In this document: in pieces, positions 13,445 through 26,179 of the stretch
How positions within the stretch are numbered: the first letter of the stretch is position 1
Layout: each line of letters starts with the position of its first letter
Assembly: GCA_003024785.1 (NCBI GenBank)
Contig: PUQB01000140.1
Coordinates: 344,090-408,089 of the forward strand
DNA from: Selaginella tamariscina
Lineage: Eukaryota; Streptophyta; Lycopodiopsida; Selaginellales; Selaginellaceae
DNA length: 64,000 nucleotides
Direction: 5' to 3'
Program-made: the position numbers and the translations under genes
Notes under the pieces: model-generated
What the model saw: the letters and a program-made list of their open reading frames with translations, nothing else
Told to the model about the DNA's origin: nothing
Databases searched by the model: none

Positions 13445-14785
13445 TATCTAATAGTATAATTAACTTAATTAATTGAGATTAATAAAATAGTACTACTATT
13501 ATTATTAACAAAAAAATGACGACTTTTGAAGAATAATTAAACAACATTAAAACCTATTTAAATTTATTTTTTTTTAAAAGGCGAAGGGTTATTCAATCTC
13601 CCGCATTTTAGAGCAGACAGTTTGGCGCTCAAAATGAACGGATTGGATAAAGCCACATTTCTGAGTTAACAGCATCAGCAGTTCTTATTGAGCACGTGGA
13701 GGTTAAAAACCTCTAGAATCGTGAACAGACTGCAGGGGTTGGAGCGTTGCGAGATGGACGACAAGGGCAAAGGCAAGCGGCTATTAGAAGCCAAAAATGG
13801 CATGGAATTCGCAGCTCGTCACGCCAAGTACCAGTATTCTGAATGAATCATTTCTCGCGGTTTATAAGAAAAATGATATCTCATCCGCATTTTCTCGCCA
13901 TAATATTTGATGGGTTTCAAAATTCACTGCAGAAACCCAGGAAAGCACCAAGATCGATTGAGGCGCAGGCCATATGGAGACTCGTGTATGTGTGTGTGCG
14001 TGTGTATGTCCATACGTCCATGTGTTGTCATGCATAAGGAATTCGATTTCTTCCTGTCTTTAAATGCTGTAACTAAACATGAATACATAAACATATATTG
14101 ATCGTCCTTCACTCGAAGTGCCTATCTCAAGAATGGATATATACAAAATCTTGCTCTACCCATGCTTTAAATGCCGTAACTAAACATTCACTGTTGACAA
14201 GTATATGTCATAATATTATTTGCTTTAGATCCAACGGTTTCCAATTGGTTCCACCAGTTATTCTGCATGTCATATCTAAATAGGTAATGTGTACCATTGT
14301 AATGCCTAGTGAAGAAGAAGTACTACAGAACCAACCATACACAATGATTTCTACATTTTTTGTATCAGTTGCAATTTTTAAAATCAAATTGTCTTTTGCT
14401 AATGTCGTGGAGTATAGATAAAGCTTTTGAGTCTTGTGTTAAGGATGAATACCACTTTATCTAACGATTCATCATAGCCCAGTGCAAAGCTACTTGAGAC
14501 ATATACTGCATTGTATAGTCATCGAGGACGGGTCTTTCAAAGGTTGTATGCCACTACGATCAAGCGTGTACACAAGAAGCATAAAATAACGAATCCTTTA
14601 AAAACTTGTATGTTATAAACTTTATAAACAAAGATTTAATGTCTGGATTGATTATATAACTTAGAACGTCACTTCAAGTTTGTTCACTAGTTACCACATC
14701 ATAAACCCAAAGTGGATTGCCCTGTAATTGTACAACCAACCAAGTTTATGTTCTAAATAACCAGTCACTTCATCTTTCCAGTTAT
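13445..14785 (+). repeat. Duplicate of the promoter and first two exons of the methyltransferase-like gene, copy A
   Basis: The block matches 34,944-36,300 almost throughout and 40,087-40,700 (the intact gene start) over its first 600 bp. It contains a G-box CACGTG at 13,693-13,698, an ATG at 13,754 followed by MDDKGKGKRLLEAKNGMEF, a damaged first donor site and an exon-2-like segment at about 13,930-13,985. No later exons of the gene are present. Downstream, 14,040-14,785 carries two related stretches (TTTAAATGC(T/C)GTAACTAAACAT at about 14,059 and 14,167) shared only with copy B. It is an orphan promoter that could start transcription but cannot make the enzyme. Confidence 0.8.
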
Positions 14786-16019
14786 AACACACACAACAAT
14801 GAAAACTTAGTACATCTCTATCATCTAGATAGCTTTTATTCATCCTTTTAGAGTTAATATAAAAGTATGTATAAGAAATATTCCATAGAATATATATTAC
14901 ATCAAAAATATTCTTGAAGAATATTCTTTATGCTTTTATCAACTAAATTAATTAATATAATAATTTTAACTTATAATGTTGAAAGAATAGAGGTAGTCTA
15001 CCATTATAAAATTATTTTTTTAAGTTTTTTAAGTTAAAAGTATATGTGGAGCTTATAAAGGGGATTGAATTAAGTCTTAAATATTTTTGTTTAATAAATA
15101 AATAATTGGAAGCATTGTTCCAATGAGTTAAAACAAGATATACAATAACAGTAAGTTTAACACATTAATAACATTATTTTTCAAGATTACTGTACACTTC
15201 AAAAGTTAACTCATAATAATCCTAAAGTTTATGTGAAGTTAACACAATTTTCTTTTAAATTAAGATATAAACTTGAGTATTTAAACATTATAATAAATAA
15301 TGAATATATAAGCCTCTTTGTGGTTGGTTGGTCATAAAATTTTAAAGGTATACGATGAAACAAAATAAATATTAATAGAAAGTGAATTAAACATACAAGT
15401 TAATCGTAGAAAGAGGTGTTTGGTAAGATAAAGTGAATAAAATGTACTTAAGATTCACAAAATATTTTCTCATAAATTGCTTAGTATATTTTTATATTTA
15501 CATATATTACTTTTAAAACATATATATATATTTTGTATATGATATTAAGAATGAAACAAAATAAAATAAGAGGTTACTCATTTTTTAATAATTTCCAATA
15601 GATTTTTATTTTCAAATTTGTTTAATGAAAATCAGGTGGGGTGATCAAAACTTAGCAAACAGACTTTTAAGGCATTTTTTAAAATATTTATGTAAAATTT
15701 AATTTAGTAATAATGAATAATATAAATTATTAATTTAATAATAATAATATAAATTATTAATTTAAGACTGTCAAAATCTTCTTAGTATTAATTGTGTTAT
15801 TGGGTTAGAGTGGGCACATTTGTAAGGCACCACTCTAATGGTGATAAGAGTTTAAGTCTATGACTTTAGGTTTGAGTTTACATTAATAAGGAATATATTT
15901 TATTTTTAGATATGATCAATTCTAAATTCGCACAAACTTAAAAACAAGAGAATTTGTACATAAATTTAAGTTTAACAAATGCTAAAAGCGTAAAAAAATA
16001 TTAAAGTAATAATATTAGG
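14786..16019. other. AT-rich intergenic DNA including one copy of a dispersed repeat
   Basis: About 14,868-15,160 is repeated in direct orientation at 19,082-19,345, with the shared stretch TTTTTGTTTAATAAATAAAT. A following piece (about 15,140-15,365) is similar to 33,950-34,080, with the shared stretch AACAGTAAGTTT. The rest is AT-rich with no recognisable coding sequence. Confidence 0.6.
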
Positions 16020-18960
16020 TTTGTGAGAGTTCGGAATATAGAAATGGGTATATTCATTAGTTGAGAACCCTAACTTATATACAAGAAATAATTGGTCCAG
16101 ATTGAAACAATCCGACGGTTATCAAAATCTACTACATTAATATAGTATGTGCACATGCAGCCGTACATGTGGATCTTACATCATCCCCTCCTCTTGGAAT
16201 GATGTAAGTTGCTTAGGGTTCTCTTGTATATGGGCCCGGATCTGGAGGAGGAGGCACTGGTGATTTGTAGGTGGCATAACTTGTTCCTGTTGCACAAAAC
16301 GCTTCAATTGTTGCACATGTACAATCTCTAGAGGATCGGGTTGAATGTTGTGCTGAATCTCATAAACTTGCGGCCCTACTTGCTGTAGCACTCGATACGG
16401 TCCTTTCCACTGAGGAAGGAGACTCTTAACTAAACCACGTACTGTAAGCTTGAGAAAACGAACCAACACTAGTTCCTCAACCTTGTACTTCGCATGAGGA
16501 CGATGGTGCGAGTTGTAGTGTTGTTGTTGTCCTACTTGTACGCGGCCTAAGTGTTCTGCTGACTCCACACGAACGAATGAAAGAATGCTTGTCAGATACC
16601 GATCCCATGACCTAGCATCAGCAGCTCGTGGTAATCGAAAGGCAAACCCAACTCTGTTGGCAACACCGAGTCATGGCCATATAAGAGCTTATATGGGGAA
16701 GTACACATACTTCACGATCATCCCTTTGAAAGTTCTGACAAGTTGTTCCACCAAACCATCTGTTTGAGGATGATAAGCACTTGTGAACGTGTGGCGTATC
16801 CCTAGTTGAGACGTTAAAACATGAAATGCCTCAGCCATAAATGCAGGACCATTATCTGAGAGAATTTGCTCCGGACAAGAATGCTGAAACACGACCCGAT
16901 TAAGAAGAAACTAACCAACGGCAGAAACAGTCACACTAGCAAGAGCACCAACTTTTACCAACGAGTTAGGTAATCAGAAGCAATAATAACATACTTGTTG
17001 CCAGCAGTTGACCGCGAAAAAGGTCTTATCAAATCAAATGTCACCAACTCAAACGGACGAGAAACTGCAATTGACTCCAACCGTCCTTCCAAAAGCACAC
17101 GGGGAGTATTGTGAACTTGGCACCACACACAGCTACGCACATACCGAATCACATCTCCTCGCTATCTGGCCAATAGAAAGATCTGCACAGCTTCTCCATT
17201 ACATGACGATGTCCCATGTGCCCGCCAAGAATAGGAGAGTCATGGTAAGCATGGAGAAACCGTGGAATGAAGACTGAAGGCACCACCAATCACAAATGAT
17301 CATCTGGATCAGTCCCCACAAAATAAAGAAGGCTGTCCTAAAGGCAATATTGCAAATGTAAATGCCTGAAAGGCAAGTCATCAGCAAGTGATGCATGATT
17401 CTCAAACCCATCATGAAGCCTTCGAATCTATGGCTCAACCTTTTAAGCTTCCGAACTTCATCCAAAGACGGCAAATCTAACTCTGCATTTGTGGACACTA
17501 AACATCAAGCACAGTAACTGCTGATGGTACGGAATCTTCGTCCAAAAAGTCCACTGATGCTGGAACAACTGGTTCCTCTGGAGCAAAATAAGTGAGAGAA
17601 GGTGGAAGAGGAGCCCGAGAAAGAGCATCAGCATCAACCATGGAACTTCCTGGGCGATGAACAACTTCAAAGTTGTAAATTTGAAGTTTCAAGGCCCACC
17701 GAGCAGTACGACCAATCAAATTCTTCCGCTTTAGCAACGAAATGACTGCTGCATGATCGCATTCCAACAACATCCGTGAACCATGCAAGTAGGCATGGAG
17801 TTTCTCAAAACCCAAACTGCTACTACACTCCTTTTCTATCGTGGAGTAATTCACCTGTGCTGGTTGCAATGTACGGCTAATGTACGCAATGGGATGCCGT
17901 TGGCCAGGAACACTCGTACTCTCTGCATCAATACACCATTGAGACCGATGTCAGAAGAATCTACACGCAAGATGAAAGGACGAGTGTAATCCAGGTACGC
18001 CAAAACTGGAGGAGTCGTCAACAACTCTTTGAGATCTGCAAATGCCTGCTTGCAATCCTTAGACCAAACAAAAGAAGTCATTAACGACTTCAACAACGCC
18101 TGCAACAGTGTGATCTACAAAATGACCCAGATATTACCTTGCCCAAGAAAGCGTTGCACATCACTCACACACTTCGGCATAGGGAACTTCAAAACTGCAA
18201 CTAGTTTGTCAGGATCGACTTGCAAACCTTCACGTGAAATGCAATAACCTAGATAAGTGGTGTCCTTAGATCCAAACACACACTTAGACGGCTTCAACTT
18301 CAAACCAACTTCCCACAGCCGATCCAAAACCTTGCGTACATCACCGACATGCTCCTCCCACGTTCCATTTGAATGGATTAAAACATCATTGATAAAGTTG
18401 GCAGTCACCTCCGGCATATCGTAGAGAACCTCGTCCATCATACGTTGGAAAGTTGCTGGAGCATTGCTCAAACCAAAAGGCATCACCAAGAACTCGTACA
18501 GGTAAATGGGTCTTGGAAATGTACATGTTAGCCATCAGAATTTGTTAATATCCAGAGGCGAGATCTAACTTGGTGAACCAACAGCTTCGCCCAATCGATC
18601 CAAAAGGTCTACAGTATGAGGAAGTGGGTAAACATCTGAAATAGTTACATCATTTAATGGGCGATAGTCAATGCAGAATCGAATACTCTTATCTGGCTTT
18701 GTCACAAGATGAAATTAGCATGCCCAAGGACTTCGAGATTTTCAGATAACACCTTTCTTCAATATTTCTTTAATATTCGCTCGTAAGATCTTGAGCTCCT
18801 TTGGTGACTGACGCCGCACAGGTACCTTGATCGGCCTAGCATCCCAGTTGAATAGGGTGGCGTGTTGCAATCTTGGCCCCAAATGACAAGTCAAATTTGA
18901 AAAGATCAGCATACTCCTTGAGTTGATCAACAATTTACAGCACGATGATCATATGATGGA
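16020..18960 (-). mobile_element. Broken Ty3/gypsy LTR retrotransposon remnant
   Basis: Minus-strand pol pieces appear in the order expected for Ty3/gypsy: reverse transcriptase (about 18,933-18,115, with the FGLSNAP region), RNase H (about 18,105-17,498, ending near VDADALSR), integrase (about 17,150-16,690, with FDLIRPFS and SDNGPAF regions) and the integrase C-terminal tail (16,568-16,176). A purine-rich tract lies at about 16,178-16,195 and is followed by what looks like an LTR remnant at about 16,020-16,177 with a TATA-like stretch. Gag, protease and a second LTR are not seen, so the element is truncated at its 5' end. It is a fossil with roughly six to ten breaks and looks old. With one LTR visible its age cannot be estimated from LTR divergence. 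Confidence 0.85.
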
Positions 18961-19081
18961 TTTAGAGAAGAAAAGGAAGAGCATGAAGGAAAATGGTTGG
19001 AAATAAGGGTGAAACAAAAGTGATAAAAGCAGAGGTGAAAGCAAATGAATGAAGTGGAATAAAAGTAAGAGGAATGGAAGA

Positions 19082-19345
19082 AAGAATATATATTACAATA
19101 TAATATAAAGAATATTATTTATGTTTTATTAATTAAATTAATTAATAAATAATTTTAACTTATAATGTTGAATATCAAATTATTTTTTTATTTTTTTTTA
19201 AGGTCTTTAAGATAAAAGTATATGTTGAAACTTATAAATTAAGTTTTAAATATTTTTGTTTAATAAATAAATAATTCGAAGCATTTCTGTAAGTCCTTTT
19301 ACTACCATAAAATGTTCAATGAGTAAAAACAAGATATATGCAAGT
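19082..19345. repeat. Second copy of a dispersed AT-rich repeat
   Basis: It matches 14,868-15,160 in direct orientation with moderate divergence. The pair brackets the retrotransposon remnant, but the copies do not have LTR-like ends and are separated from the element by unrelated sequence. An independent repeat family is the more likely explanation. Confidence 0.55.
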
Positions 19346-19982
19346 TGTAACTAAATGGGCATGGCTATAGTCCCATTTCCTAATAATTAGCAATTTTAGC
19401 TATTTAATTAGCATTTTCTAATATTAAAGGAATATTCTTTAGAATATATGTTTGAAAAGAGAATATTCTTTAGAATATTCTATTTTGTATTCTACCCTTT
19501 AATAAATTATAGCATTCATTGAACAAAAATTAATAACATTATAAAAGTAGAATGTATTAAATTATATAATATATTGCCTAATATAACAATTAAGGAAGAG
19601 CATAAGAGGTACATTATATAAATATTGATGTTGTTATTAAAATATTAATATTTAAATATAACATTATTAATTAAAAATTTGTAGTAGTAATAATATAATA
19701 TAAAATCCTATAATAATATAGTCAATCTTCCATATCATTTTTTAAATTTATATAGTTAAGTATACAATTTGGTACTATTATTAAAGAGTTTATAATAATT
19801 ATGAATATTAAATATATGATATTTTATAATTTTGTAATTGCTTTAAGCTTCAGAAAACATACATTCCCTTGCAGTTTTGTTAATCGTGACTTTATCAACG
19901 CTTCTTGACATCCACCCATATCGAATGGATTTAACATTTATAAAACATGCTGGGTCTTTTTGATTGGGAGACCATGTTTTCT
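19346..19982. other. AT-rich spacer
   Basis: Very AT-rich DNA with several GAATATTCT-type short repeats (about 19,430-19,490). The part next to the DUF7869-type gene (19,840-19,982) is somewhat less AT-rich and could be its 3' UTR. Nothing else is recognised. Confidence 0.5.
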
Positions 19983-22971
19983 CTAGGCATCCATTATATC
20001 TTTCGCTCTCCTTCTCGTGTCGCCTTTTTTGTGGTTTGAACCATGCAACCTTAACAATACTTTTTTTGTGATTACTTCAGGTGTGTCGATAATTTGACCC
20101 ATCCAAATAGGCTGATTATATGACGCATCTGGAGTAATGAGAACCATCATTAGTTTTTGAAGATCCTTGCAGCAATCAAAGTATGCTTTAGGTTTTTGGT
20201 TCCTTTGTCCAACAAAGTGTGGGGTTTGCACTTCCACATCACTACTGGCTTCTATGTCGTCTATGCTCAGTGATGTCATTTCAATCTCCTCTCGCCACCT
20301 TGTTTTAGGCCAGAAAGGGTGTTGCAATTCTGTACTTGTGACAGTAGGCCCTTCCAACTCTCGAACAACAGTCTCCCAATAGTTGACCACATGCTTATAT
20401 AGTTCTGAGTAACCAGTTGCCTTATCAGAATTCTTTGGCATCGATTTTTGAACCCATGCCACATATTTTTTGATGCCATCAATAATAACCTCTTGTTCCT
20501 TGAGCTGGGCACTCAATGGAATAGGGTCTGGTTGTCCTTCTGGGAGAAGTGGCTTTCCATCCTCTCCACTTTTGAAGAGCATTAAGCCCTCTTTCGGTAA
20601 CCACTCCTGCTCTGATGGCCGTAACTTGTACTGCATAATAGGTATACCATCTCGTATGGAGAAAAAGAATTGTAGCGGCACAAGGTGACCAACTAAAGAA
20701 TCACTCCCTTCTTTTATATACTCCTTGAGAAATTTTTTGAAGTCTGGCACCTCAGTCACAAGCAAAGCACAACTTTTTTTGGAGATGCAATTTTCAAAAA
20801 GATTCATCATATGCGGTAAGGTAAGTGCACTTGTCCTTTTTGTAGAGTTGGAGACCTTGCTGAAGAACGCATCAATATCTTCATGAGTGTGACCAACCAT
20901 AAGGAAACTGAGCGTGATTGTTTCAAACACACCTTTGGCAACAAGCATTGACAAGTATGCTAGCACATATCTAGAAAATAAAAGTAAGTATGAGCTTGAG
21001 AAACCCTTAAGTAAAATGATTTACCTATTTTTGTTCTCGCCTGCACAATTATCCATCTGTAAAAGCAAATGACGAGGAAGCTTATTTGATGTTGAGGACA
21101 CATGTACACTATTTGAGCTAGATCCCTCCACTGAACCAGAACTCTCAACAGGGCCATCTTTTTTGTGCAGGCTGTTGACAATGCCTCTCATATTCCCAAG
21201 TAGCCTCAAGTGCAGATGTGTTCATGAGAGCATTATGTAAAGGTTGAAGGTGTTGTTTCTTCACTTTGAGATCACTGATAGGACTTGTCTGTGAGTGGGC
21301 TTCAAGGTTTCTGAAACACATGGCTAACGACCCAATAGTGAAATTGGAGTCGCTAGACCAATGTGGAAGTGAAAAGTGTCCATATGACTCACAACCGTGT
21401 CCATGTGTTAGCACACCTGTCAATGAAATCGGAAGTTTCATGACATTTCCAAGGCACTTTGGTGTTGCAAAGAGCTTTGGAATGCTGGTCTTTGAATGAT
21501 CCATCTTGTCATGGATCAAGCACAGGTACTCTGATGGGCGTGACACAGAAAGCATGCGGTGTGCATAGTACTGAGACCGGCAAGTTTGTTGTGCAATCAT
21601 GTGGGCCTCCATCTTCCTTTGAATGGTAGTGATCTCCACCAAGGTTTTTGCACAAGCCTCTGCAGCCTTCAATGATGTACAAGTGTCACACTTAGAAAAG
21701 CTAGAGTGTTTTGCAATCTCCACATCCTTAAAATGAGTATTCCATATGTTGTTGAAGGTACCAGTGCAGATTGCTTGGAGCCCCATCAAACTGAGGCACT
21801 TGTTCACATGTTCACACAGTTTCAATTGAGTGTAGATTGAAGGCAAAACCTTGAGATTTTCCCTGACCCCTGCATTTGTGGTTCGGCATTTGTGAGGCAT
21901 CCTGTCTGCATTTGCTTCCACAAAAGCCTTGAGTATCTCTATGGCTGCCATGATGTGAGAGCGGGTTTTGACCAAGCGAGTGTTCCCATGAACTGAGGTT
22001 CGCGCTCCATCTAGCCACTCATCCCTCCGACGGTAGAACGTGGTCTTTGGGATCCCGTATATACTGTACCAAGCTTTGAAGCAGATGGCCACCTTATTAA
22101 ATACCATGGATGTACTCTGATAACCTGTGTCCGAGGCCATTCCATCAATACACCCAGTTAGTGCAGCATATACAAACTCATGCCTTTGCTTTTGGGTGAG
22201 CATACGAAAGACATGTCTACATTGGGTAATTTCATTCCGGTCTGCCATCTGACAACACTTCTTCTTGCAACAGTCAATCGTGGAAATGCTCGTAACACTT
22301 TCGGAAGATGTAGGATCCATCTTTACCCTCTTGCTGAAACTTGCAGGGGAAGATCTACAACCCATGAATCGCCTTTTTCTTACAATAGGACCAATGCAAG
22401 GAACCTCTTCAAATATGAGTTGTTCTTCCGGGTTGTTATTATTGAAATCCAACCCAGAATATGTTGAACCATCTTGCCGTCTTAATTCAGATGTTCGCCA
22501 CCTCACGAGGGATCCAGGATACAATGTGCCATTAGGTGAAACCTCTGTCACAACTACACCCACGAAGTCGGACCCTAGTTTCTCTTCTGACACTGCTTCC
22601 ATTGGATTTATAGCTGTGATGATGCCTCTTCCGACTTCAATCTCACGAAGAAAGAGAATCACCTCATCCATCACAGCAGGCAAGCCATCATCTGGTAAAC
22701 TCGTGCTACTATTTGTTTGTGACTCTGCATATTCTGTGTCAGCCTTGACTTCATCCAAATTCCACAATACAGGAGAACCCTCCTCAAATTCCATTCCCAG
22801 AACCTCAACATGCTTGTAAATGGTGTTCACCCATACGTACACACAAGATCCTTGGGCAATATTGTGACATGATGCATTATTATCTCGAACTTCCACAGTT
22901 CCAGTGCCAACTATCTCGTTGTTCCGAAGAAGACATACTTTATCTCCAGTATTAAACATATTGTCCTGCAC
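19983..22971 (-). CDS. DUF7869-type transposase-like protein (RNase H-like fold) with an N-terminal BAH-like region
   Basis: Two large minus-strand exons (22,971 to about 21,020 and 20,966 to 19,983) flank a short intron. Exon 1 starts with a region resembling a BAH domain (FNTGDKVCLLRNNE...), then a Cys-rich segment (CCKKKCCQ), a possible helix-turn-helix part (YGIPKTTFYRRRDEW), a Cys-containing segment and the acidic motif IHDKMDHSK. Later come LQMDNCAGENKNR and VGHTHEDIDAFFS, the conserved core of DUF7869, arranged like the D...D...D/E catalytic residues of RNase H-fold transposases. A one-base shift near 21,200 separates the first and second parts. The first Met overlaps a good splice acceptor (TGTGCAG before GACAATATG), so the true start may lie in an upstream exon. 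Function is inferred; terminal inverted repeats were not found. Confidence 0.6.
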
Positions 22972-23113
22972 ATAAATAATTGTATTATTTATGATATCTG
23001 TTTATGCAATATTTCTAAGAAATCTGAATTACGGTTACTTAATAATATGCATATGCAATAATACATAATTATGTTTAGAGATAATATCTCATGTTTGATT
23101 AATACAACTGATG

Positions 23114-23742
23114 GGCGGGATTAATCCCGCCCACGAATCCCTCCGACGAGGAACGGTCGGCGGGATTAATCCCGCCGCCGACTCAACCCCTTCGGAGAGA
23201 GTCGGGATTAATCCCGCCTTGGACTCCCTCCGACAAGGAAGAGCCGGCGGGATTAATCCCGCCGCCTCTTCCTCCTCGGGGGAGTGGCGGGATTAATCCG
23301 CCGACTCTCCCCGAGGAGGAGGGCGGGATTAATCCCGCCGACTCTTCCTGTCGGAGAGGAGTCCGGCGGGATTAATCCCGCCCACAATTCTTACGACGGG
23401 AATGGGTGGCGGGATTAAACCCGCACATAACTCTCTCCAAAACTATGATTTCAAAGAGATCTCGGGATAAATCCTGTCCCCAAATCCTTAAAACAGGAAG
23501 TGGTGGCGAGATTAATCCCGCCACCCCTTCCCTGCCTCCTAAAATGGTTGGCGGGATTAATCCCGCCGACAACTCTTTCTAATAAATTCTGGTAACTCTT
23601 CATCAGTTGAGAAGGTTATCGGCGGGATTAATCCCGCCACTCTTTTTCAGTGGCGGAGAAGCATTGCCCGAGAGATGGTGGCGGGATTAATCCCGCCACC
23701 TCTTCGAAGAGGCGAAAAAGAAATGGCCGGATTAATCCGCCG
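23114..23742. repeat. Palindrome array 1 (GGCGGGATTAATCCCGCC, about 14 units)
   Basis: Perfect or near-perfect copies of the 18-bp palindrome start at 23,114, 23,159, 23,201, 23,246, 23,286, 23,322, 23,365, 23,408, 23,505, 23,550, 23,621, 23,680 and 23,726, with a degenerate one near 23,461. Start-to-start distances are mostly 36-59 bp. The spacers are related to each other (CTC(C)GACGAGGA-like) but not identical. The array lies directly upstream of the minus-strand DUF7869-type gene and may sit in its first intron. GC content contrasts sharply with the AT-rich surroundings. Confidence 0.9.
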
Positions 23743-23907
23743 CCCCGGTTAACCTAGAATATTAAGTTAAAAGGATATTTAAACGGGATAAATCCCTAAC
23801 GGAATATATTATAATCCTAATGCATTCCTAAACCCCTAAATTGTAATTTTAAGAGAGAATGTAAGAGAGTGAATCTTTATAAGTATTTTTAAATTTGTTT
23901 ATAATAC

Positions 23908-24096
23908 TTACTTGTAAACAGCACTGAAGGCGCCGTGCTTTCCTATAAAGAATAGCACCCAATTTAATCTCGCTCCTGAGATGATCACTATGAAGAAAAA
24001 AGAAGATCTAAAGAGTGAAAAATACAGAAATGAAGAAACCCTTGCCGGAGAAAGAACCAGATCTGAATTTGAGTGGGAAATTAAATGCATTTTCAA
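23908..24096 (-). other. Possible upstream exon of the DUF7869-type gene
   Basis: On the minus strand this stretch ends in GTTTACAA followed by GTAAGTATT, a near-perfect donor site, and the DUF7869-type exon at 22,967 starts just after a good acceptor. If these are joined, the intron would be about 950 bp and would contain the whole palindrome array 1. The open frame here (62 residues) is hydrophobic in the middle but not recognised, so the exon may be untranslated. No transcript evidence is available. Confidence 0.3.
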
Positions 24097-24179
24097 ATTT
24101 ACATGTCAGACCGACAATACATATGTCAGAAATTCAAATTTTTTAAAAAGAACAAAAATAAAATTTAAGATGAGTTGAC

Positions 24180-25320
24180 ACAAATATCCGACACTCTGAC
24201 ATATATACTCTCCAGTTCCAATGAGTATTTTAAAATTGCATTTAATGTTATTCAAGTGATTCAAGCTGTTTAATATTACGAAATTTTAGACTATATTCTA
24301 CATTCTTAGTATTCAAGTATATTTATATTATATATATATATATATATATATACTTATACAATAAATAAATTGATATATTATTATGTATCATTTAAAATAT
24401 ATTCATAGTCTGTTTATTATTATTATTTTCTTAATTACTCGAGTATTTAGTTTTCATTTCCTAGTATCAATGGGATATTCTTTAATATTTTATTAATATT
24501 TGAAGAATATTCTAATATTAAACCTGATTATCATAATTAAATTAGTCTTGTTCTTAATTATTGCAGTAATTATTCTACATTTGTATATATTAATGGGATT
24601 TTCTCAATTAATTTGTTATTATTTCAAGAATATTCATGTGTTAAACCTTATTATCAATATTAAATTAATACACACTATGAACATATTTTAAATTATACAT
24701 AATAATACATCATTTTATCTAATATATAGTCATTATAGTTTTAAATATATATTAATATCATTTCCTTAATTACTTGAGTAATTAATCTTCTTTATATTAA
24801 TGGGATATTCTTTATTATTTTCTTATTATTCCAAGAATATTCCAATATTAAACATGATTATGATAATTAATTTAGTTAATTATTTGAGTACTTAATTTAC
24901 ATTTGTATATATTAATGGGATTTTCTCAATTAATTTCTTATTATTTCAATGTTAAACCTTTTTATCAATATTAAATTAATATATATTATTAAAACTATAT
25001 ATGGCTATATATTAGATAAAATCATATATTATTATGTATAATTTAAAATATGTTCATAGTGTGTTTATTAATATTATTTTCTTAATTATTCGATGTTTGT
25101 TTTGCACACATATATAAACACAATCATAAATTTACACACGCATTACAAGAACTTACAAAAACACATATGCACACACATGCACAACCCTAAACCAAACTGA
25201 AGAAATATGTTGCTTCTTTATTGAAAACATCATGTTCAACGCATGTATGATATATGTACTCAATCTGTGTGTATGTAACACATTGAATTTACATGTGTAA
25301 TATTTATATTAAGCTTGTTG
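24180..25320. other. AT-rich spacer with local repeats
   Basis: AT-rich DNA without genes. Variants of ATTAATGGGATATTCTTTA/ATTAATGGGATTTTCTCAATTAATT recur at about 24,467, 24,590, 24,798 and 24,913, together with TTTCAAGAATATTC-like stretches. The spacing (about 120-210 bp) suggests an old tandem array. Confidence 0.5.
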
Positions 25321-25325
25321 GGAGC

Positions 25326-25860
25326 AAACCCTAAACCCTAAACCCTAAACCCTGTGTATACATGTGTGTACAAAAATAATTTTTCAACACTCTCTCTTCA
25401 CACCATGCATGATCCATCCTAAACCCTAAACCCTAATATGTAACACAATTTACTCATGTAATATGTATGTATGTCTGTGTGTATACACGTGTGTATGTAT
25501 ATATGTGTACTCTGTATGTATATATGTGTACTTTCTGTCTTCTCTCATACATACACACCATGCATGATCCATGTTAATATGTACTGTCTCTCTTCTCTCA
25601 AACATACACACCATGCATGATCTATAATATGTACTCGGTCTCTCTAATATTATGTACTAATATGTATGTATGTCTGTGTGTATACACACCATGCATGATC
25701 CATAATATGTACTGTCTCTCTTCTCTCATATACTATGTATGTATATCTGTGTATAATATGTGTAAGTAACACTCTTTTCTCTCATACATACACACCATGC
25801 ATGATCCATCCTAAATCCAAAACCCTAAACCCTAAACCCTAAACCCATGTAATATGTATG
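25326..25860. repeat. Interstitial telomere-type repeats within a CATGCATGATCC minisatellite
   Basis: Short runs of AAACCCT occur at about 25,326-25,353 (four units), 25,420-25,436 (two units) and 25,820-25,846 (about four units). Between and around them a longer motif recurs: CACACCATGCATGATCCAT followed by sequence such as TAATATGTACTGTCTCTCTTCTCTC, at about 25,401, 25,557, 25,607, 25,686 and 25,792. The CCCTAAA unit is the plant-type telomere sequence. The mixed arrangement suggests the telomere units were amplified as part of a local minisatellite. Confidence 0.75.
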
Positions 25861-26179
25861 TATGTCTGTGTGTATACACGTGTGTATGTATATATTATGT
25901 ATATAATATTGCAATGTGTATGTATGTATTGATACACATGAAACTTTAACACTCTCGTGGACACACACATGTTAAATCCCTGCATGATTTATATTTTTGG
26001 GGTGTATGTGATACACCCACGCACACGCGCGCTAATAATATAATGAAAGAATATTCGTTTAGGGCGAATCTATATTTTATTCTTTTTAGGGTTTAAGTAT
26101 ATTCTCAGGAATATTCTATTAGGGTTAATATATATATTTAATTCCTTTAGGGTTTAGGTATATTCTTAGGGTTTCAAGA

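Noticed and set aside
14868-19345. The direct repeats at 14,868-15,160 and 19,082-19,345 as LTRs of the gypsy remnant
   Set aside because: They are not adjacent to the polypurine tract, do not have LTR-like ends, and related sequence recurs away from the element. A separate repeat is more likely.
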